Assembly (NCBI RefSeq): GCF_019209835.1 | Contig: NZ_JAHUTS010000020.1 | Coordinates: 1-64,000, forward strand | Reading direction: 5' to 3' | Length of the DNA stretch: 64,000 nt | Origin: Enterovibrio paralichthyis | GTDB taxonomy: Bacteria > Pseudomonadota > Gammaproteobacteria > Enterobacterales > Vibrionaceae | In this document: positions 8,724 to 18,798 of the stretch, piece after piece | How positions within the stretch are numbered: the first letter of the stretch is position 1 | Layout of the letters: every line of letters starts with the position of its first letter | Notes under the pieces: generated by a model | Told to the model about the DNA's origin: nothing | Database searches by the model: none | The model's input: the letters and a program-made list of their open reading frames with translations, nothing else | Position numbers and translations under genes: made by a program

Positions 8724-8738
8724 CGTTATAGCGCGTTA

Positions 8739-11700
8739 TTAACGATAACTGAACTGACCATGTCCGCTTGAGAATACCCAGCGGTTGCCGTTAGACCAGA
8801 ACACCTCAGGCTGCTGAACACATTGTCCACCAGCGTTTACAAAACCTGCGCCATACCACTCGCCACCACGAGTTAATGCACACAAGTTAGCATCGCTATC
8901 CGGGAGCGCTTTTACGCGTTCGCCTACTTGCTCGCGGTTATTGAGTGACAGCCATTCAAACTGGTTTAGTGGTGAAAGCACTGGGCGTTCTCCTTCGCTG
9001 TCTCGAACTGTGATGTCATCACCGCCCGAACATTGGAAGTCACCGTTGCCTAAGTCTTCAACGAAACCGTGCAGTATTTTTTGAGTGCCGTTAACTGTCA
9101 TTTGCAGACGACATAGGTACGGGTAGTCATTTCCCACGCGTAAGGTTGCCAGTGCTCTTTTATCTAACTTGCTAAGTTTTTCGGGTGAGAAGCTCTCGCT
9201 GTGCGCAAACCATCCGCTAGGTAATGCAGATTCAAAGTCGCTGTAACCATATTCTTGGCCGATGATAACAGGACCCACTAAATCCGCTACGGCTGGATTA
9301 CGCGGTGTGACTAGCGTATCCAATGTGCTTTCTTCTCCTGAACTTGACGAACAGCTTATCGTCAGACGTTCAGGGTGGTGGTCGCCCGCAATATTAAGAT
9401 GGAACTTGTTACTTTCATTGGCGTTATAGCGAGAGCTTGCCAGCGCGATGTGTTGTTCAGAACCATCTTCAAAGTCGATAGTGAGACGGCACTGCTTCTG
9501 AGACTCAAGCTGATATTGAATAACACCACCTTGATGGGATGCGTATGTCCAGTTCGCACCGTTAGTATGTTTCACACCATCGATTTGACGGCATTTACCA
9601 CCATCAATAAAGCCCGCACCATCATGACTTGTGCCAGATTTATCCAGGCTACACAGAGCTTTCTCGCCGAGCGCTTCGGTCGGGCGATAGGTCACATTGC
9701 CTAACAGTTCGCCTTTGCTGGCAAGCAATTGATAATTCAAGACCTGAGAGATTGGCAGTTCGCGTTTTCCATTTACCGACCAGTACATTTCTGGAGTGGT
9801 GCGACAAACGTTATTTGCGCTGTCTTCAAAGCCGACAAAGTTAGCTTGTTCGCCATTGGCGTTGGTGTAGCTGAACTGACAAAGAGGAAGCGACTCACCA
9901 TCCACTTTGAGTGTTTGCCAAACGCTGCTGAAACGATCAGCGCTACTCAGGTCATTGATGTGTTGCCATCCCTCGAGTTGTGTGTTGACTACCGTCGGCT
10001 CTGGCAAGGAGTGCAAATTACCGTAGTTAGAATAGATAAGTGGGTAAATCTGGCTCGCATGCTGCTCTGCTGGGTCATAGAAGCCCAGAACCGTAATTAC
10101 CGGCACGCCTTTTTCCAGCGGTTTGGCAAAGTTGGTTTCAACTTCAACGTATTGCTGCGCTTGGTGGTCCCAGCGCGAGTAACCGGTACTGCTGTTCATA
10201 TCCAGGTTGTTGGATTTGTTAAACCAGTCTTGAGTGATGCGTGCACCTTTAGGGTGCTCCAACGTGTAGTAGCTAATCAAGCCTGTACGCTGATTCTCTC
10301 CTCCCGCCATCGCATCCAACATGAACGGGTATTCGCCCGCAAATGGCTCAACCGCATCTTCCTGACCTTGTGGAACTGTGGTTACCGTAGGTGCTTTCTT
10401 CCAGCGCAGGCTGCCGATAAAGCGGTTGTAACGCGCATCCCAACCCCAACCGGATTCCATATCATGGATCGAAGACCAGCTTGGGTAGTGGCTACGGCCA
10501 AAGTTGTGTGCTAGCTCGTGTGACCACTCGTTACCTCGGGTGTTGTCCAGGGTCACAATACCTCCGCCGCCACTGCCGCCGTGCTGAACCATTTTGGTTG
10601 AAATGATGCCGGTTTCTTTGTCTTTCGCCAGATAAACACCACGGCTGTTGTGTGCCGTAATGTGGCTGAATGGTCGCGGCCAGCTGGTATTGCTCCCGGC
10701 GGTATCTGTCACACCGAAGTTGGCGTTGTTGATACCGACAGAAAAGAGGCGTTTACCGATAAACTCTCGCATGTCACCGCCAAGCCAGCCAGGGTTTTCA
10801 TCTTCACTGGCTTTGGTGTAGATCTTACCGTTTGGCAGGGTGATTTTTTTCAGATGCACCGGCGTGTAGTCCGCCATGATCATCTTGGAGACCGGGATTT
10901 TCTGGAAGTAGTCCGTCGCCAGCTCAGCCATGTTATCAATCATGTAGTAGCGATCGCGCGGCTCAACCAACATGCCGATATCGATGTTCTGGATGATCAT
11001 TTCCGGTGCACCACCAAATACCAGCATGTCGCTGGTCAGGTCACCTTCACGGCCTTGGTTATCGCTGAAACGCAGAGACAGGCCCGGTTTCATCCATTCC
11101 CAGCTCAGTGGGAAGCTCCAAGCATGGTGTGAGTAAACCACTTTCGGGCGGCCATTGTCAGGCTGGTCAGTGTCTGCCAAAGCACTTGGTGGTGTCATGG
11201 CAAAGCGACCCATGCTGACGCCGTCTACTTCAACATCAACCCACAGTTGGTTAACGTTGCGTTGTGACGGGGTCACCAGCAGTTGTGCTTCACGGGACAC
11301 CACTAGGTTTGGATGGCTCAACTCGTCGTTGCCGTAGCCACTGACGCTGGTGTGGGTTTGCGCGAAGTTAACGTGCGCGCGCAGGTTGCCCGCCAGGTGG
11401 TTTTCTGCCTGACGGCTGTCGTTAAAGCCTAAACGCGACGGCAAAGTGGTGAAGGAGAATGTTTCTTTGTCGCAATCCAGCATATTGCAGGCGGTCAGCT
11501 CAACCTCATAGGTCGTCGCTGGTTCAAGATCACCAATATAGAAGCCTGAAGACATCGCTTTGTAGTTGAAGGTGATTGGTGATTCACCTTCAGGGCGCAC
11601 AGTCAGCGCAATGTTGTACTCGGTTTCGCCGCTGTCGTCGTTCCATGCCAGTTGCACACCAACGTCAGACAGTGAAGCTGCCTGAAGCTCAGTGATGTTT

Positions 11701-12182
11701 GGCTGACTCAGCGAACCACAATCTGAGGTGACGGTTTGCAATACGCGCTCGCTTTCCCAGATAAAGCTGCCGTCTGGACGCTGTGAACCACGTGCTGCAG
11801 GGATGTATTGGAAGAAACAACCGGTTTCATCTGGGTTCAGCACGCCATTTTCGCGGTTGATCAGGAAGAAACCGCCGCGTTCAGACAAAAATTCCCAATC
11901 ATTGCTGACAAATGGGAATGCAGTTGTGTATCTGCCATCTGCATTGTTGAGTGGAAAACGTGGGTAGTTTTCGTGGTTCAGTGAATAGGTTTTACCTTGA
12001 TAGTTGAGGTAGCGGTCACCGTCTTTTTCAAAGGTGTTGTTTTCATCCATCGCCAGTTGCTGCATCACTTGCAGTTGGGCTTGGATTTGGCTGCTCATGT
12101 CTGACAATGTTGTGTTGTCAGCCAAAACTGACTGGCTAAACAGCGCGGAGCTGATCAGCACCGCCAAAGGCGATATTTTCAT
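8739..12182 (-). CDS. Secreted M66-family zinc metalloprotease (StcE/TagA-like)
   Basis: Large extracellular protease of 1147 aa. Residues 1-21 are a classical signal peptide ending in SVLA. A fibronectin type III-like segment lies near 165-250. The catalytic motif HELAHNFGRSH gives the extended zinc site HExxHxxGxxH with His555, Glu556, His559 and His565, as in StcE, which cuts mucin-type glycoproteins, and V. cholerae TagA. The C-terminal third holds several cysteine-bounded modules of similar pattern (C...GF...C, from about residue 760 to the end) that look like tandem binding repeats. AAGGG precedes the ATG. The gene is monocistronic. Mucin or glycoprotein cleavage and type II secretion are family-based inferences. 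Confidence 0.9.
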   Translation of the reverse strand: MKISPLAVLISSALFSQSVLADNTTLSDMSSQIQAQLQVMQQLAMDENNTFEKDGDRYLNYQGKTYSLNHENYPRFPLNNADGRYTTAFPFVSNDWEFLSERGGFFLINRENGVLNPDETGCFFQYIPAARGSQRPDGSFIWESERVLQTVTSDCGSLSQPNITELQAASLSDVGVQLAWNDDSGETEYNIALTVRPEGESPITFNYKAMSSGFYIGDLEPATTYEVELTACNMLDCDKETFSFTTLPSRLGFNDSRQAENHLAGNLRAHVNFAQTHTSVSGYGNDELSHPNLVVSREAQLLVTPSQRNVNQLWVDVEVDGVSMGRFAMTPPSALADTDQPDNGRPKVVYSHHAWSFPLSWEWMKPGLSLRFSDNQGREGDLTSDMLVFGGAPEMIIQNIDIGMLVEPRDRYYMIDNMAELATDYFQKIPVSKMIMADYTPVHLKKITLPNGKIYTKASEDENPGWLGGDMREFIGKRLFSVGINNANFGVTDTAGSNTSWPRPFSHITAHNSRGVYLAKDKETGIISTKMVQHGGSGGGGIVTLDNTRGNEWSHELAHNFGRSHYPSWSSIHDMESGWGWDARYNRFIGSLRWKKAPTVTTVPQGQEDAVEPFAGEYPFMLDAMAGGENQRTGLISYYTLEHPKGARITQDWFNKSNNLDMNSSTGYSRWDHQAQQYVEVETNFAKPLEKGVPVITVLGFYDPAEQHASQIYPLIYSNYGNLHSLPEPTVVNTQLEGWQHINDLSSADRFSSVWQTLKVDGESLPLCQFSYTNANGEQANFVGFEDSANNVCRTTPEMYWSVNGKRELPISQVLNYQLLASKGELLGNVTYRPTEALGEKALCSLDKSGTSHDGAGFIDGGKCRQIDGVKHTNGANWTYASHQGGVIQYQLESQKQCRLTIDFEDGSEQHIALASSRYNANESNKFHLNIAGDHHPERLTISCSSSSGEESTLDTLVTPRNPAVADLVGPVIIGQEYGYSDFESALPSGWFAHSESFSPEKLSKLDKRALATLRVGNDYPYLCRLQMTVNGTQKILHGFVEDLGNGDFQCSGGDDITVRDSEGERPVLSPLNQFEWLSLNNREQVGERVKALPDSDANLCALTRGGEWYGAGFVNAGGQCVQQPEVFWSNGNRWVFSSGHGQFSYR

Positions 12183-12386
12183 AGGTTACCCTTGTCTATA
12201 TGGTTGAATTTTAGACGTTATTTCAGGGTTATTTTGATGTGTGTCGCAATAATAAGAACCTATGAAAATGCTATTTAGCGATCTTGATGCAGAAATATTT
12301 GTTCATTTGGTGATTTTGTTGCCAGTTTATTAGGCAATTGGTTATTAAAAAATCAGGATTACAAAGAGGTACAAGTAACCAAAAGA

Positions 12387-12414
12387 AAAAAGAGGCAACC
12401 CAAAGGCTGCCTCT
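12387..12414 (-). terminator. Intrinsic terminator of ppsA
   Basis: On the minus strand AGAGGCAGCC-TTTG-GGTTGCCTCT (10 bp, one wobble) is followed by TTTTTTC, just past the ppsA stop. The remaining 12183-12386 stretch holds the protease promoter region and nothing else I can name. Confidence 0.9.
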
Positions 12415-12437
12415 ATTGCTGATTTTAGGGTGAGGGG

Positions 12438-14804
12438 TTAGCGGGTTTTCCCCAGCTTCATCCAAGTGTCCACCACGGTGTCTGGATTGAGGGAAACAGA
12501 GCTGATGCCCTGATCCATCAGCCACTGCGCGAGGTCGTCATGGTCTGATGGTCCCTGACCACAGATACCGACGTATTTGCCTGCGCGCGTCGCTGCATCA
12601 ATCGCCATCTTCAGCATGGCTTTGACCGCAGGGTTACGCTCATCAAACAGGTGCGCAACGTCACCCGAATCACGGTCAAGGCCGAGGGTTAGCTGGGTCA
12701 TGTCGTTGGAGCCGATGGAGAATCCGTCGAAGTACTTGAGGAAATCATCCGCCAGTACGGCATTCGACGGCAGCTCGCACATCATGATGACTTTCAGTCC
12801 TTGCTCGCCGCGGCGTAAGTTGAACTTCGCCAGCAGGTCGCTCACTTCTGCCGCTTCACCCGTTGTGCGGACAAACGGGATCATCACTTCAACGTTTTTC
12901 AGCCCCATTTCGTTGCGCACACGCTTAATTGCCTGCGTTTCCAGTTCGAAGCAATCTTCAAACACCGGGGAGATGTAGCGGGAAGCACCACGGAAGCCCA
13001 GCATCGGGTTTTCTTCGTGTGGCTCAAACGCCTTACCGCCCAGCAGGTTGCTGTATTCGTTCGATTTAAAATCGGACATACGCACAATCACGCGCTTCGG
13101 CCAGAAAGCCGCTGCAATGGTGGCGATCCCTTCAGTCAGTTTGCTGACATAGAAATCGACCGGATCCTTGTAACCACGAATGCGCTCTTGGATAGCCGCC
13201 TGCAACAACTCGTCCTGCTGATCAAAATTCAGCAGCGCTTTCGGGTGGATGCCGATCATCTTGTTGATGATAAATTCCAGACGCGCCAGCCCGACACCTT
13301 CGTTCGGGATTTGGGCGAAGTCGAACGCGCGGTCAGGGTTACCGACGTTCATCATCACTTTGGTTGGCAGCATCGGAAGTTCATCGACGGCAGTCTGGCG
13401 CACTTCAAAGTCTAGCTTGCCTTCGTAGACATACCCGGTTTCGCCTTCTGCGCAGGAAACGGTGACTTCCGCGCCGTCGGTCAGGCTGCTGGTGGCATCA
13501 CCACAACCGACAATGGCGGGAATACCCAGCTCACGGGCGATAATTGCTGCGTGACAGGTACGGCCGCCGCGGTTGGTGACAATCGCAGAGGCTTTTTTCA
13601 TTACCGGTTCCCAGTCCGGGTCGGTCATGTCTGTGACCAGCACATCGCCTTCCTGCACCAGTGACATTTCATCCAGCGATGCCACCAAACGCACAGGGCC
13701 ATTGCCGATACGCTGACCAATGGCACGGCCTTCGACCAGCACACCGGCTTTGCTGCTCAGCTCATAACGTTCAATGACATTGGATTGTTTTTGCGAACAC
13801 ACGGTTTCCGGACGCGCCTGCACGATGTAGAGCTTGCCGTCGATACCGTCTTTCGCCCACTCAATGTCCATCGGACGCTGGTAATGTTTCTCGATGATCA
13901 TTGCCTGCTTAGCCAGTTCAGCAATTTCTTCATCATTAAGAGAGAACTGGTTGCGCTCTTCGTCTGAGGTATCGACGATTTCCACCTGCTTGCCGATCAC
14001 CTGGCTGTCGGCGTAAATCATCTTGATCAGTTTGGATCCAAAGGTGCGCTTGACGATCGCAGGGTGACCGGCTTCCAGCAGGGGTTTGTGCACATAGAAC
14101 TCGTCAGGGTTTACTGCGCCCTGAACCACCATTTCACCCAGACCCCAGGCAGAGGTAATAAACACCACCTGATCGAAACCGGATTCGGTATCCAGGGTGA
14201 ACATTACGCCGGATGAGGCCTGATCCGAACGCACCATGCGCTGGATACCAGCAGAAAGGGAAATACCACGGTGGTCAAAACCCTGGTGAACGCGGTAGGA
14301 AATGGCGCGGTCATTAAACAGGGAGGCAAAAACATGCTTGGTGGCTTCCAGCACGGCATCAATGCCTTTTACATTGAGGAAGGTTTCTTGCTGACCGGCG
14401 AAAGAGGCGTCTGGCAAATCTTCCGCGGTGGCTGAGGAACGCACAGCCACAGACAACGCATCGTTGCCGTCGACCAGTTTTTCATAGTTTTCTCGGATAT
14501 CCTGTTCCAAATCCGCCGGGAAGGGGGCATCAAGCACCCATTGGCGGATAGTGGAACCGGCTTTACGTAGGGCTTCAACATCTTCAATATCCAGTTCGTC
14601 GAGCACCGTATGAATGCGGTCATCCAGCCCTTCGTAGTCAAGGAACTGGTTAAACGCATAAGAGGTGGTCGCAAACCCGTTTGGCACCGAAACGCCCGCG
14701 TTAGCGAGGTTGGAAACCATTTCGCCAAGGGAGGCATTTTTCCCGCCTACCTTGTCGACATCTTCCATGGACAGGGTATCGAACCAGAGTGTGTTCTTTT
14801 GCAT
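12438..14804 (-). CDS. ppsA: Phosphoenolpyruvate synthase
   Basis: Converts pyruvate, ATP and water to phosphoenolpyruvate, AMP and phosphate for gluconeogenesis. The start chosen is the ATG at 14804 (MQKNTLWF), which has CTGGAG six bases ahead, rather than an ATG 18 bases upstream that would overlap this ribosome binding site; this gives 788 aa (E. coli 792). The N-terminal ATP-grasp domain, the phosphohistidine domain with GGRTCHAAI (His418) and the PEP-utilising C-terminal barrel with the GSNDMTQL and CGQGPSDH segments are all present. It is divergent from its regulator ppsR, the usual arrangement. Confidence 0.96.
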   Translation of the reverse strand: MQKNTLWFDTLSMEDVDKVGGKNASLGEMVSNLANAGVSVPNGFATTSYAFNQFLDYEGLDDRIHTVLDELDIEDVEALRKAGSTIRQWVLDAPFPADLEQDIRENYEKLVDGNDALSVAVRSSATAEDLPDASFAGQQETFLNVKGIDAVLEATKHVFASLFNDRAISYRVHQGFDHRGISLSAGIQRMVRSDQASSGVMFTLDTESGFDQVVFITSAWGLGEMVVQGAVNPDEFYVHKPLLEAGHPAIVKRTFGSKLIKMIYADSQVIGKQVEIVDTSDEERNQFSLNDEEIAELAKQAMIIEKHYQRPMDIEWAKDGIDGKLYIVQARPETVCSQKQSNVIERYELSSKAGVLVEGRAIGQRIGNGPVRLVASLDEMSLVQEGDVLVTDMTDPDWEPVMKKASAIVTNRGGRTCHAAIIARELGIPAIVGCGDATSSLTDGAEVTVSCAEGETGYVYEGKLDFEVRQTAVDELPMLPTKVMMNVGNPDRAFDFAQIPNEGVGLARLEFIINKMIGIHPKALLNFDQQDELLQAAIQERIRGYKDPVDFYVSKLTEGIATIAAAFWPKRVIVRMSDFKSNEYSNLLGGKAFEPHEENPMLGFRGASRYISPVFEDCFELETQAIKRVRNEMGLKNVEVMIPFVRTTGEAAEVSDLLAKFNLRRGEQGLKVIMMCELPSNAVLADDFLKYFDGFSIGSNDMTQLTLGLDRDSGDVAHLFDERNPAVKAMLKMAIDAATRAGKYVGICGQGPSDHDDLAQWLMDQGISSVSLNPDTVVDTWMKLGKTR

Positions 14805-14970
14805 GTCTATCTCCAGAAACATTGCAGCTTTACATTTTTGATTTGGCAGCTAGAACGTCACACGCTTATCTCGAAAAGTGTCAAAGCTGTGGCAACGTTA
14901 ATAGCTTGCTGGGTGTTGTTATTGTTATGTTGGTAATCGTAATCAAATTTGATGGAAACCTTAACTACTG

Positions 14971-15804
14971 ATGCAAAGTGAACTTCAAAGTCGAGACGTC
15001 TTCTATGTTTCGGATGGGACAGCCATCACATGTGAAACATTGGGCCATGTTGTACTGGGGCAGTTTTCCTTTCTCCCGAACGAAAAAACCTTTCCGTTTG
15101 TGGAAACGGACGACAAGCTCGATGACCTGCTCAAACACATCCAGCACTCCTACGAAAAGCATGGGATTAAGCCACTGGTGTTTTTTTCGCTGGTGATCCC
15201 GCACATGCGTGAACGTATGCTGCAAGCGCCGGCACACTGTTACGACGTGCTGGAAAGCATTGTCCAGCGTGTTGCCGAAGACACCCAGATGGCGCCGACC
15301 CCCAAACTCCAGCGTTCACGCAGTGTGAGCAAAGACTCGGATACCTATTTCAACCGTATCTCCGCCATTGAATACACTTTGGCGCACGATGATGGCATTT
15401 CGCTGAAAGATCTCAACAGTGCCGATATCATCCTGCTCGGGGTTTCCCGCAGTGGAAAAACGCCGACCAGCCTGTATATGGCGATGCAGTTTGGCCTTCG
15501 CGTGGTCAATTACCCCTTTATCGCCGAAGACATGAAAATGCTTCGCCTGCTGCCGGAATTTGAGTTCCATCGCCATAAGCTGTTTGGCCTGACCATCGAA
15601 CCGGAGCGGCTGACACAAATCCGTGAAAACCGCCTTTCTGGCAGTGAATACGCCAGCAGCGAACAGTGCGAGCAGGAGGTGGCGACGATTGAAGCTTTGT
15701 TCCGCCGCGAGGCGATCCCGTACATCAACACATCGTCACTGTCTGTCGAAGAAATCACAACCCGAATTTTTGAAAGAACTGGCCTGAAGCGGCGTCTCGT
15801 GTAG
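14971..15804 (+). CDS. ppsR: PpsA regulatory kinase/pyrophosphorylase (DUF299)
   Basis: Bifunctional enzyme that inactivates PpsA by ADP-dependent phosphorylation of a Thr beside the catalytic His and reactivates it by Pi-dependent dephosphorylation. The 277-aa protein has the YVSDGTAIT N-terminus and the P-loop GVSRSGKTPTS at residues 157-167 typical of the family. It is divergent from ppsA across a 166-bp promoter region. Its ribosome binding site is weak. Confidence 0.95.
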   Translation: MQSELQSRDVFYVSDGTAITCETLGHVVLGQFSFLPNEKTFPFVETDDKLDDLLKHIQHSYEKHGIKPLVFFSLVIPHMRERMLQAPAHCYDVLESIVQRVAEDTQMAPTPKLQRSRSVSKDSDTYFNRISAIEYTLAHDDGISLKDLNSADIILLGVSRSGKTPTSLYMAMQFGLRVVNYPFIAEDMKMLRLLPEFEFHRHKLFGLTIEPERLTQIRENRLSGSEYASSEQCEQEVATIEALFRREAIPYINTSSLSVEEITTRIFERTGLKRRLV

Positions 15805-15824
15805 CGTTATCAAAGATAAAAAAG

Positions 15825-15850
15825 GAGCGGCACAAAGCCGCTCTTTTCTT
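15825..15850. terminator. Bidirectional terminator between ppsR and lldP
   Basis: GAGCGGC-ACAAA-GCCGCTC followed by TTTTCTT on the plus strand, with A-rich DNA on the other flank, sits between the convergent ppsR and lldP genes. Confidence 0.9.
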
Positions 15851-17547
15851 CAAGGTTTCAACATCAGTGCGTCGGTCATTTTCAGCCCGTAAATCGCCAG
15901 CATGCCCAGCGCACCGGCAAACAGCAGGTAGTAGATTGTCGGCAACACGGTTTTACGCAGGGTTGCACCTTCACGCCCCAACAGGCCAACCGTTGCAGAT
16001 GCGGCGACCACGTTATGGATAGCAATCATGTTACCTGCCGCAGCACCTACCGCCTGCAGCGCCACAATCACCACACTTGAGATGGTCAGGGTCTGTGCCA
16101 CTTCAAACTGGAACTGGCTGAACATCATGTTCGATACCGTGTTGGAGCCAGCAATGAAGGCTCCCAGCGCTCCGATTGCTGCGCTCAGCATCGGGAAGGC
16201 ATCACCTACCAGACCTGAGGCAAAATTGGCGGTGGTGACGGGCATACTCGCCAGATCGGCGCCATTCACACCAGAGTTAATGAAAATCCGCACCATTGGG
16301 ATGGTAAACACCAGCACGAAGCCTGCGCCAATCAGGGTTTTGGTGGATTCCCCCAAAGCCTTCGCCATGGGTTTGATGCTCCGCGCTTGCGCAAATGTGG
16401 CGATAAGCGCAACAAAAACCAGAATACCGCCGGGCAGGTAAAGGGGTTGGATGGACGTGCTGACCCCTTCTTCACCCAGAATGTTGGCGAAAGAGAGATT
16501 GACGCCAAGGAGCATGGATTTGAAATCGGCACTCACACGGCTGGCAACCAGGATCACCGCGAGCAGAACATAAGGCGCCCATGCCAGAACCAGACTCAGC
16601 GGCTTGTCCTTGGCTTCGCTCAAATCCATTTTCAGTGAGCCCAGCCATTCAACCGGCCATTCATTTTCCGCCGGGAAATCCCACTTGGTTTTCGGCACCA
16701 GAAAGCCTTTCTTCGCCGCAGTCACGACCAGCGCCAGACCAATCAGGCCGCCAATCAATGAAGGGAATTCAGGGCCAAGGAATACGCCGGTGAGGGCGTA
16801 AGGCACGGTGAAGGCAATACCGGCAAAAAGCGCAAAGGGGAAGATGTCCAAGCCTTCGGTCCAGCTTTTGTTTTTGCCAAAGAAACGGGTCAGCATCATC
16901 GCCATCAGTACAGGCATAAGCACACCCACGGTGGCATGGATAATCGCCACGCTAGAGGTGATGTGCTGTAGGTAGGCATCCCAGTTTGAGCCATTGGCAA
17001 TCAATGCTTCGCCGATGTTGTGGGTATCCAGTCCTTTGTTCACGCCAACGATAATCGGCGTACCGACCGCGCCAAAGGAAACAGGCGTGGATTGGATCAT
17101 CATGCCCATCAACACCGCCGCCATTGCAGGGAAACCAATGGCGACCAGCAGTGGGGCGGCAATCGCGGCGGGGGTGCCAAACCCTGATGCACCTTCGATA
17201 AAGGAACCAAAACACCACGCGATGATAATGGCCTGAACCCGACGGTCTGGTGAGATATTGGTAAAGCCGTTACGGATAGTGGTGATAGCGCCGGTATGCT
17301 TTAGGGTGTTAAGCAGGAATATCGCACCAAACACAATCCAGAGCACAGCGACGGTAATGCCAAGCCCTTGAAGGATTGACGCAACAACGCGGTTGGTGGA
17401 CATATCCCACAAACCAATGGCAATGGCGACGGTTAAACCAAAGGCGACAGGCATGGCTTTCTTGGCAGGCCAGTTAAGGCCGACGAGTAAAATAGCGGCC
17501 ACCACGATAGGCGCGAAGGCGGCGAGTGCAAGTAGGGTGTCATTCAT
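15850..17547 (-). CDS. lldP: L-lactate permease
   Basis: Inner-membrane lactate/proton symporter of the LctP family, 565 aa, with about 12-14 hydrophobic helices across its length and the family motif region GSFIEGASGFGTPAAIAAP near residue 115. Length is close to E. coli LldP (551). AAGGAAG lies six bases before the ATG. No lldD or lldEFG dehydrogenase gene is adjacent; the divergent LysR gene is the obvious candidate regulator. Uptake of glycolate or related hydroxy acids is also known in this family. Confidence 0.92.
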   Translation of the reverse strand: MNDTLLALAAFAPIVVAAILLVGLNWPAKKAMPVAFGLTVAIAIGLWDMSTNRVVASILQGLGITVAVLWIVFGAIFLLNTLKHTGAITTIRNGFTNISPDRRVQAIIIAWCFGSFIEGASGFGTPAAIAAPLLVAIGFPAMAAVLMGMMIQSTPVSFGAVGTPIIVGVNKGLDTHNIGEALIANGSNWDAYLQHITSSVAIIHATVGVLMPVLMAMMLTRFFGKNKSWTEGLDIFPFALFAGIAFTVPYALTGVFLGPEFPSLIGGLIGLALVVTAAKKGFLVPKTKWDFPAENEWPVEWLGSLKMDLSEAKDKPLSLVLAWAPYVLLAVILVASRVSADFKSMLLGVNLSFANILGEEGVSTSIQPLYLPGGILVFVALIATFAQARSIKPMAKALGESTKTLIGAGFVLVFTIPMVRIFINSGVNGADLASMPVTTANFASGLVGDAFPMLSAAIGALGAFIAGSNTVSNMMFSQFQFEVAQTLTISSVVIVALQAVGAAAGNMIAIHNVVAASATVGLLGREGATLRKTVLPTIYYLLFAGALGMLAIYGLKMTDALMLKP

Positions 17548-17733
17548 TCAGAACTTCCTTTTCCGTGAGCGGAACAGCATGTCAGTGACAGACTCTGCGA
17601 GGGCAGGTAGTCAGCGACTTGGCTAGCGCTATCCATGTAGCGATATTGTTATTTTGGCGTGAATGTACTGCTTTATTTTTTGTGGATATAGAGAAATAAT
17701 GAAATACATTGTTTCTGTAATTGGTTAAATAAA

Positions 17734-18633
17734 ATGCGCGCAGATGATCTGATCCTGTTCTCGCAGGTCGTTGAATTGGGAAGCTTCAGTAAGGCGGCGG
17801 AGCAAAATGACCTGACAAACTCTGTAGTTAGCAAGCGTGTCGCGCGATTGGAAGAGGAGCTTGGTGTTCAGCTTCTTTACCGCACAACCCGCAGACTGAC
17901 GTTGACGGAGGCTGGTAAGGCGCTACTGCAAGGTGCGAAAAATGTGAAGCAAGCCACCCAGGAGGCGGTGGACTCTGTCGTTGGGTTTGGGGAGAACATC
18001 ACAGGCCATATCAAGATGTCGGTGCCGACCATTTCCGGGGATTTGGTGCTGGCGGATGCGGTGGCAGAGTTTTGTTGTCAGCATCCCGGCCTTTCTGTCG
18101 ACATGTCCATGGATAACCGTTTCGTCGATTTGGTGGAAGGGGGATACGATCTGGTTATCCGCACCGGTTACCTTGAAGATTCCAGCCTGATCGCGCGCCA
18201 TATCCTCGACTCGCAATGGATAGTGTGTGCGTCTCCCTCTTACATCGCTAAATACGGCAGGCCCACATCACCGGAGTCGCTGGTGGAACACAACTGCCTG
18301 CGATATGCCTACCAATCTACCGGCGCATCCGAGTGGGAGTTTAAAGGCAAAAACGGCAACTATATCGTCAAAGTTGAGGGTAATTACTCTACCGATAACG
18401 CCGCCGGACTTCGCAAAGCCACGCTCGGCGGCCATGGGATTGCCTATGTGCCAACCTGCCTTGTATACCATGACCTTCGTAAAGGCGATCTTGTCGATCT
18501 ACTGCCGGATCAGGTGGGTAAAAATCTTGGCATCTACGCTGTATACCCCTTCACCCGCCAGCCGCCGACCAAGGTAAAAATGCTGATTGAGCACATCAGA
18601 AATCGTTATTTGGAAATTGCGCATTATTTTTAA
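17734..18633 (+). CDS. LysR-family transcriptional regulator
   Basis: 299-aa LysR-type regulator: N-terminal winged helix-turn-helix (residues 1-60, with the SFSKAAEQNDLTNSVVSKRV recognition region) and a C-terminal type 2 periplasmic-binding-like effector domain (about 88-295). Its start is 186 bp from that of lldP on the opposite strand, the usual layout of a LysR protein and its target, so control of lldP is likely but not shown. The ATG lacks an obvious ribosome binding site. Confidence 0.85.
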   Translation: MRADDLILFSQVVELGSFSKAAEQNDLTNSVVSKRVARLEEELGVQLLYRTTRRLTLTEAGKALLQGAKNVKQATQEAVDSVVGFGENITGHIKMSVPTISGDLVLADAVAEFCCQHPGLSVDMSMDNRFVDLVEGGYDLVIRTGYLEDSSLIARHILDSQWIVCASPSYIAKYGRPTSPESLVEHNCLRYAYQSTGASEWEFKGKNGNYIVKVEGNYSTDNAAGLRKATLGGHGIAYVPTCLVYHDLRKGDLVDLLPDQVGKNLGIYAVYPFTRQPPTKVKMLIEHIRNRYLEIAHYF

Positions 18634-18798
18634 TTTTTGATTTTTCAATGCTTCCCCTTTGCGTATATTTCACCTAACCAAATGAAATTCATGGATATGT
18701 TTTATTTCATGGTCGTTTTGTAATGGTCATTTAAATGTCCTTGCTGCTATGTGCTGGATTTTCACTTTTTAGTGGCGGGATTTGTTTTGGGGTTGTAA

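Noticed and set aside
9729..10514. 261-codon open frame opposite the M66 protease gene
   Set aside because: It is fully antisense to a strongly supported gene with signal peptide and zinc motif; its product shows no domain pattern.
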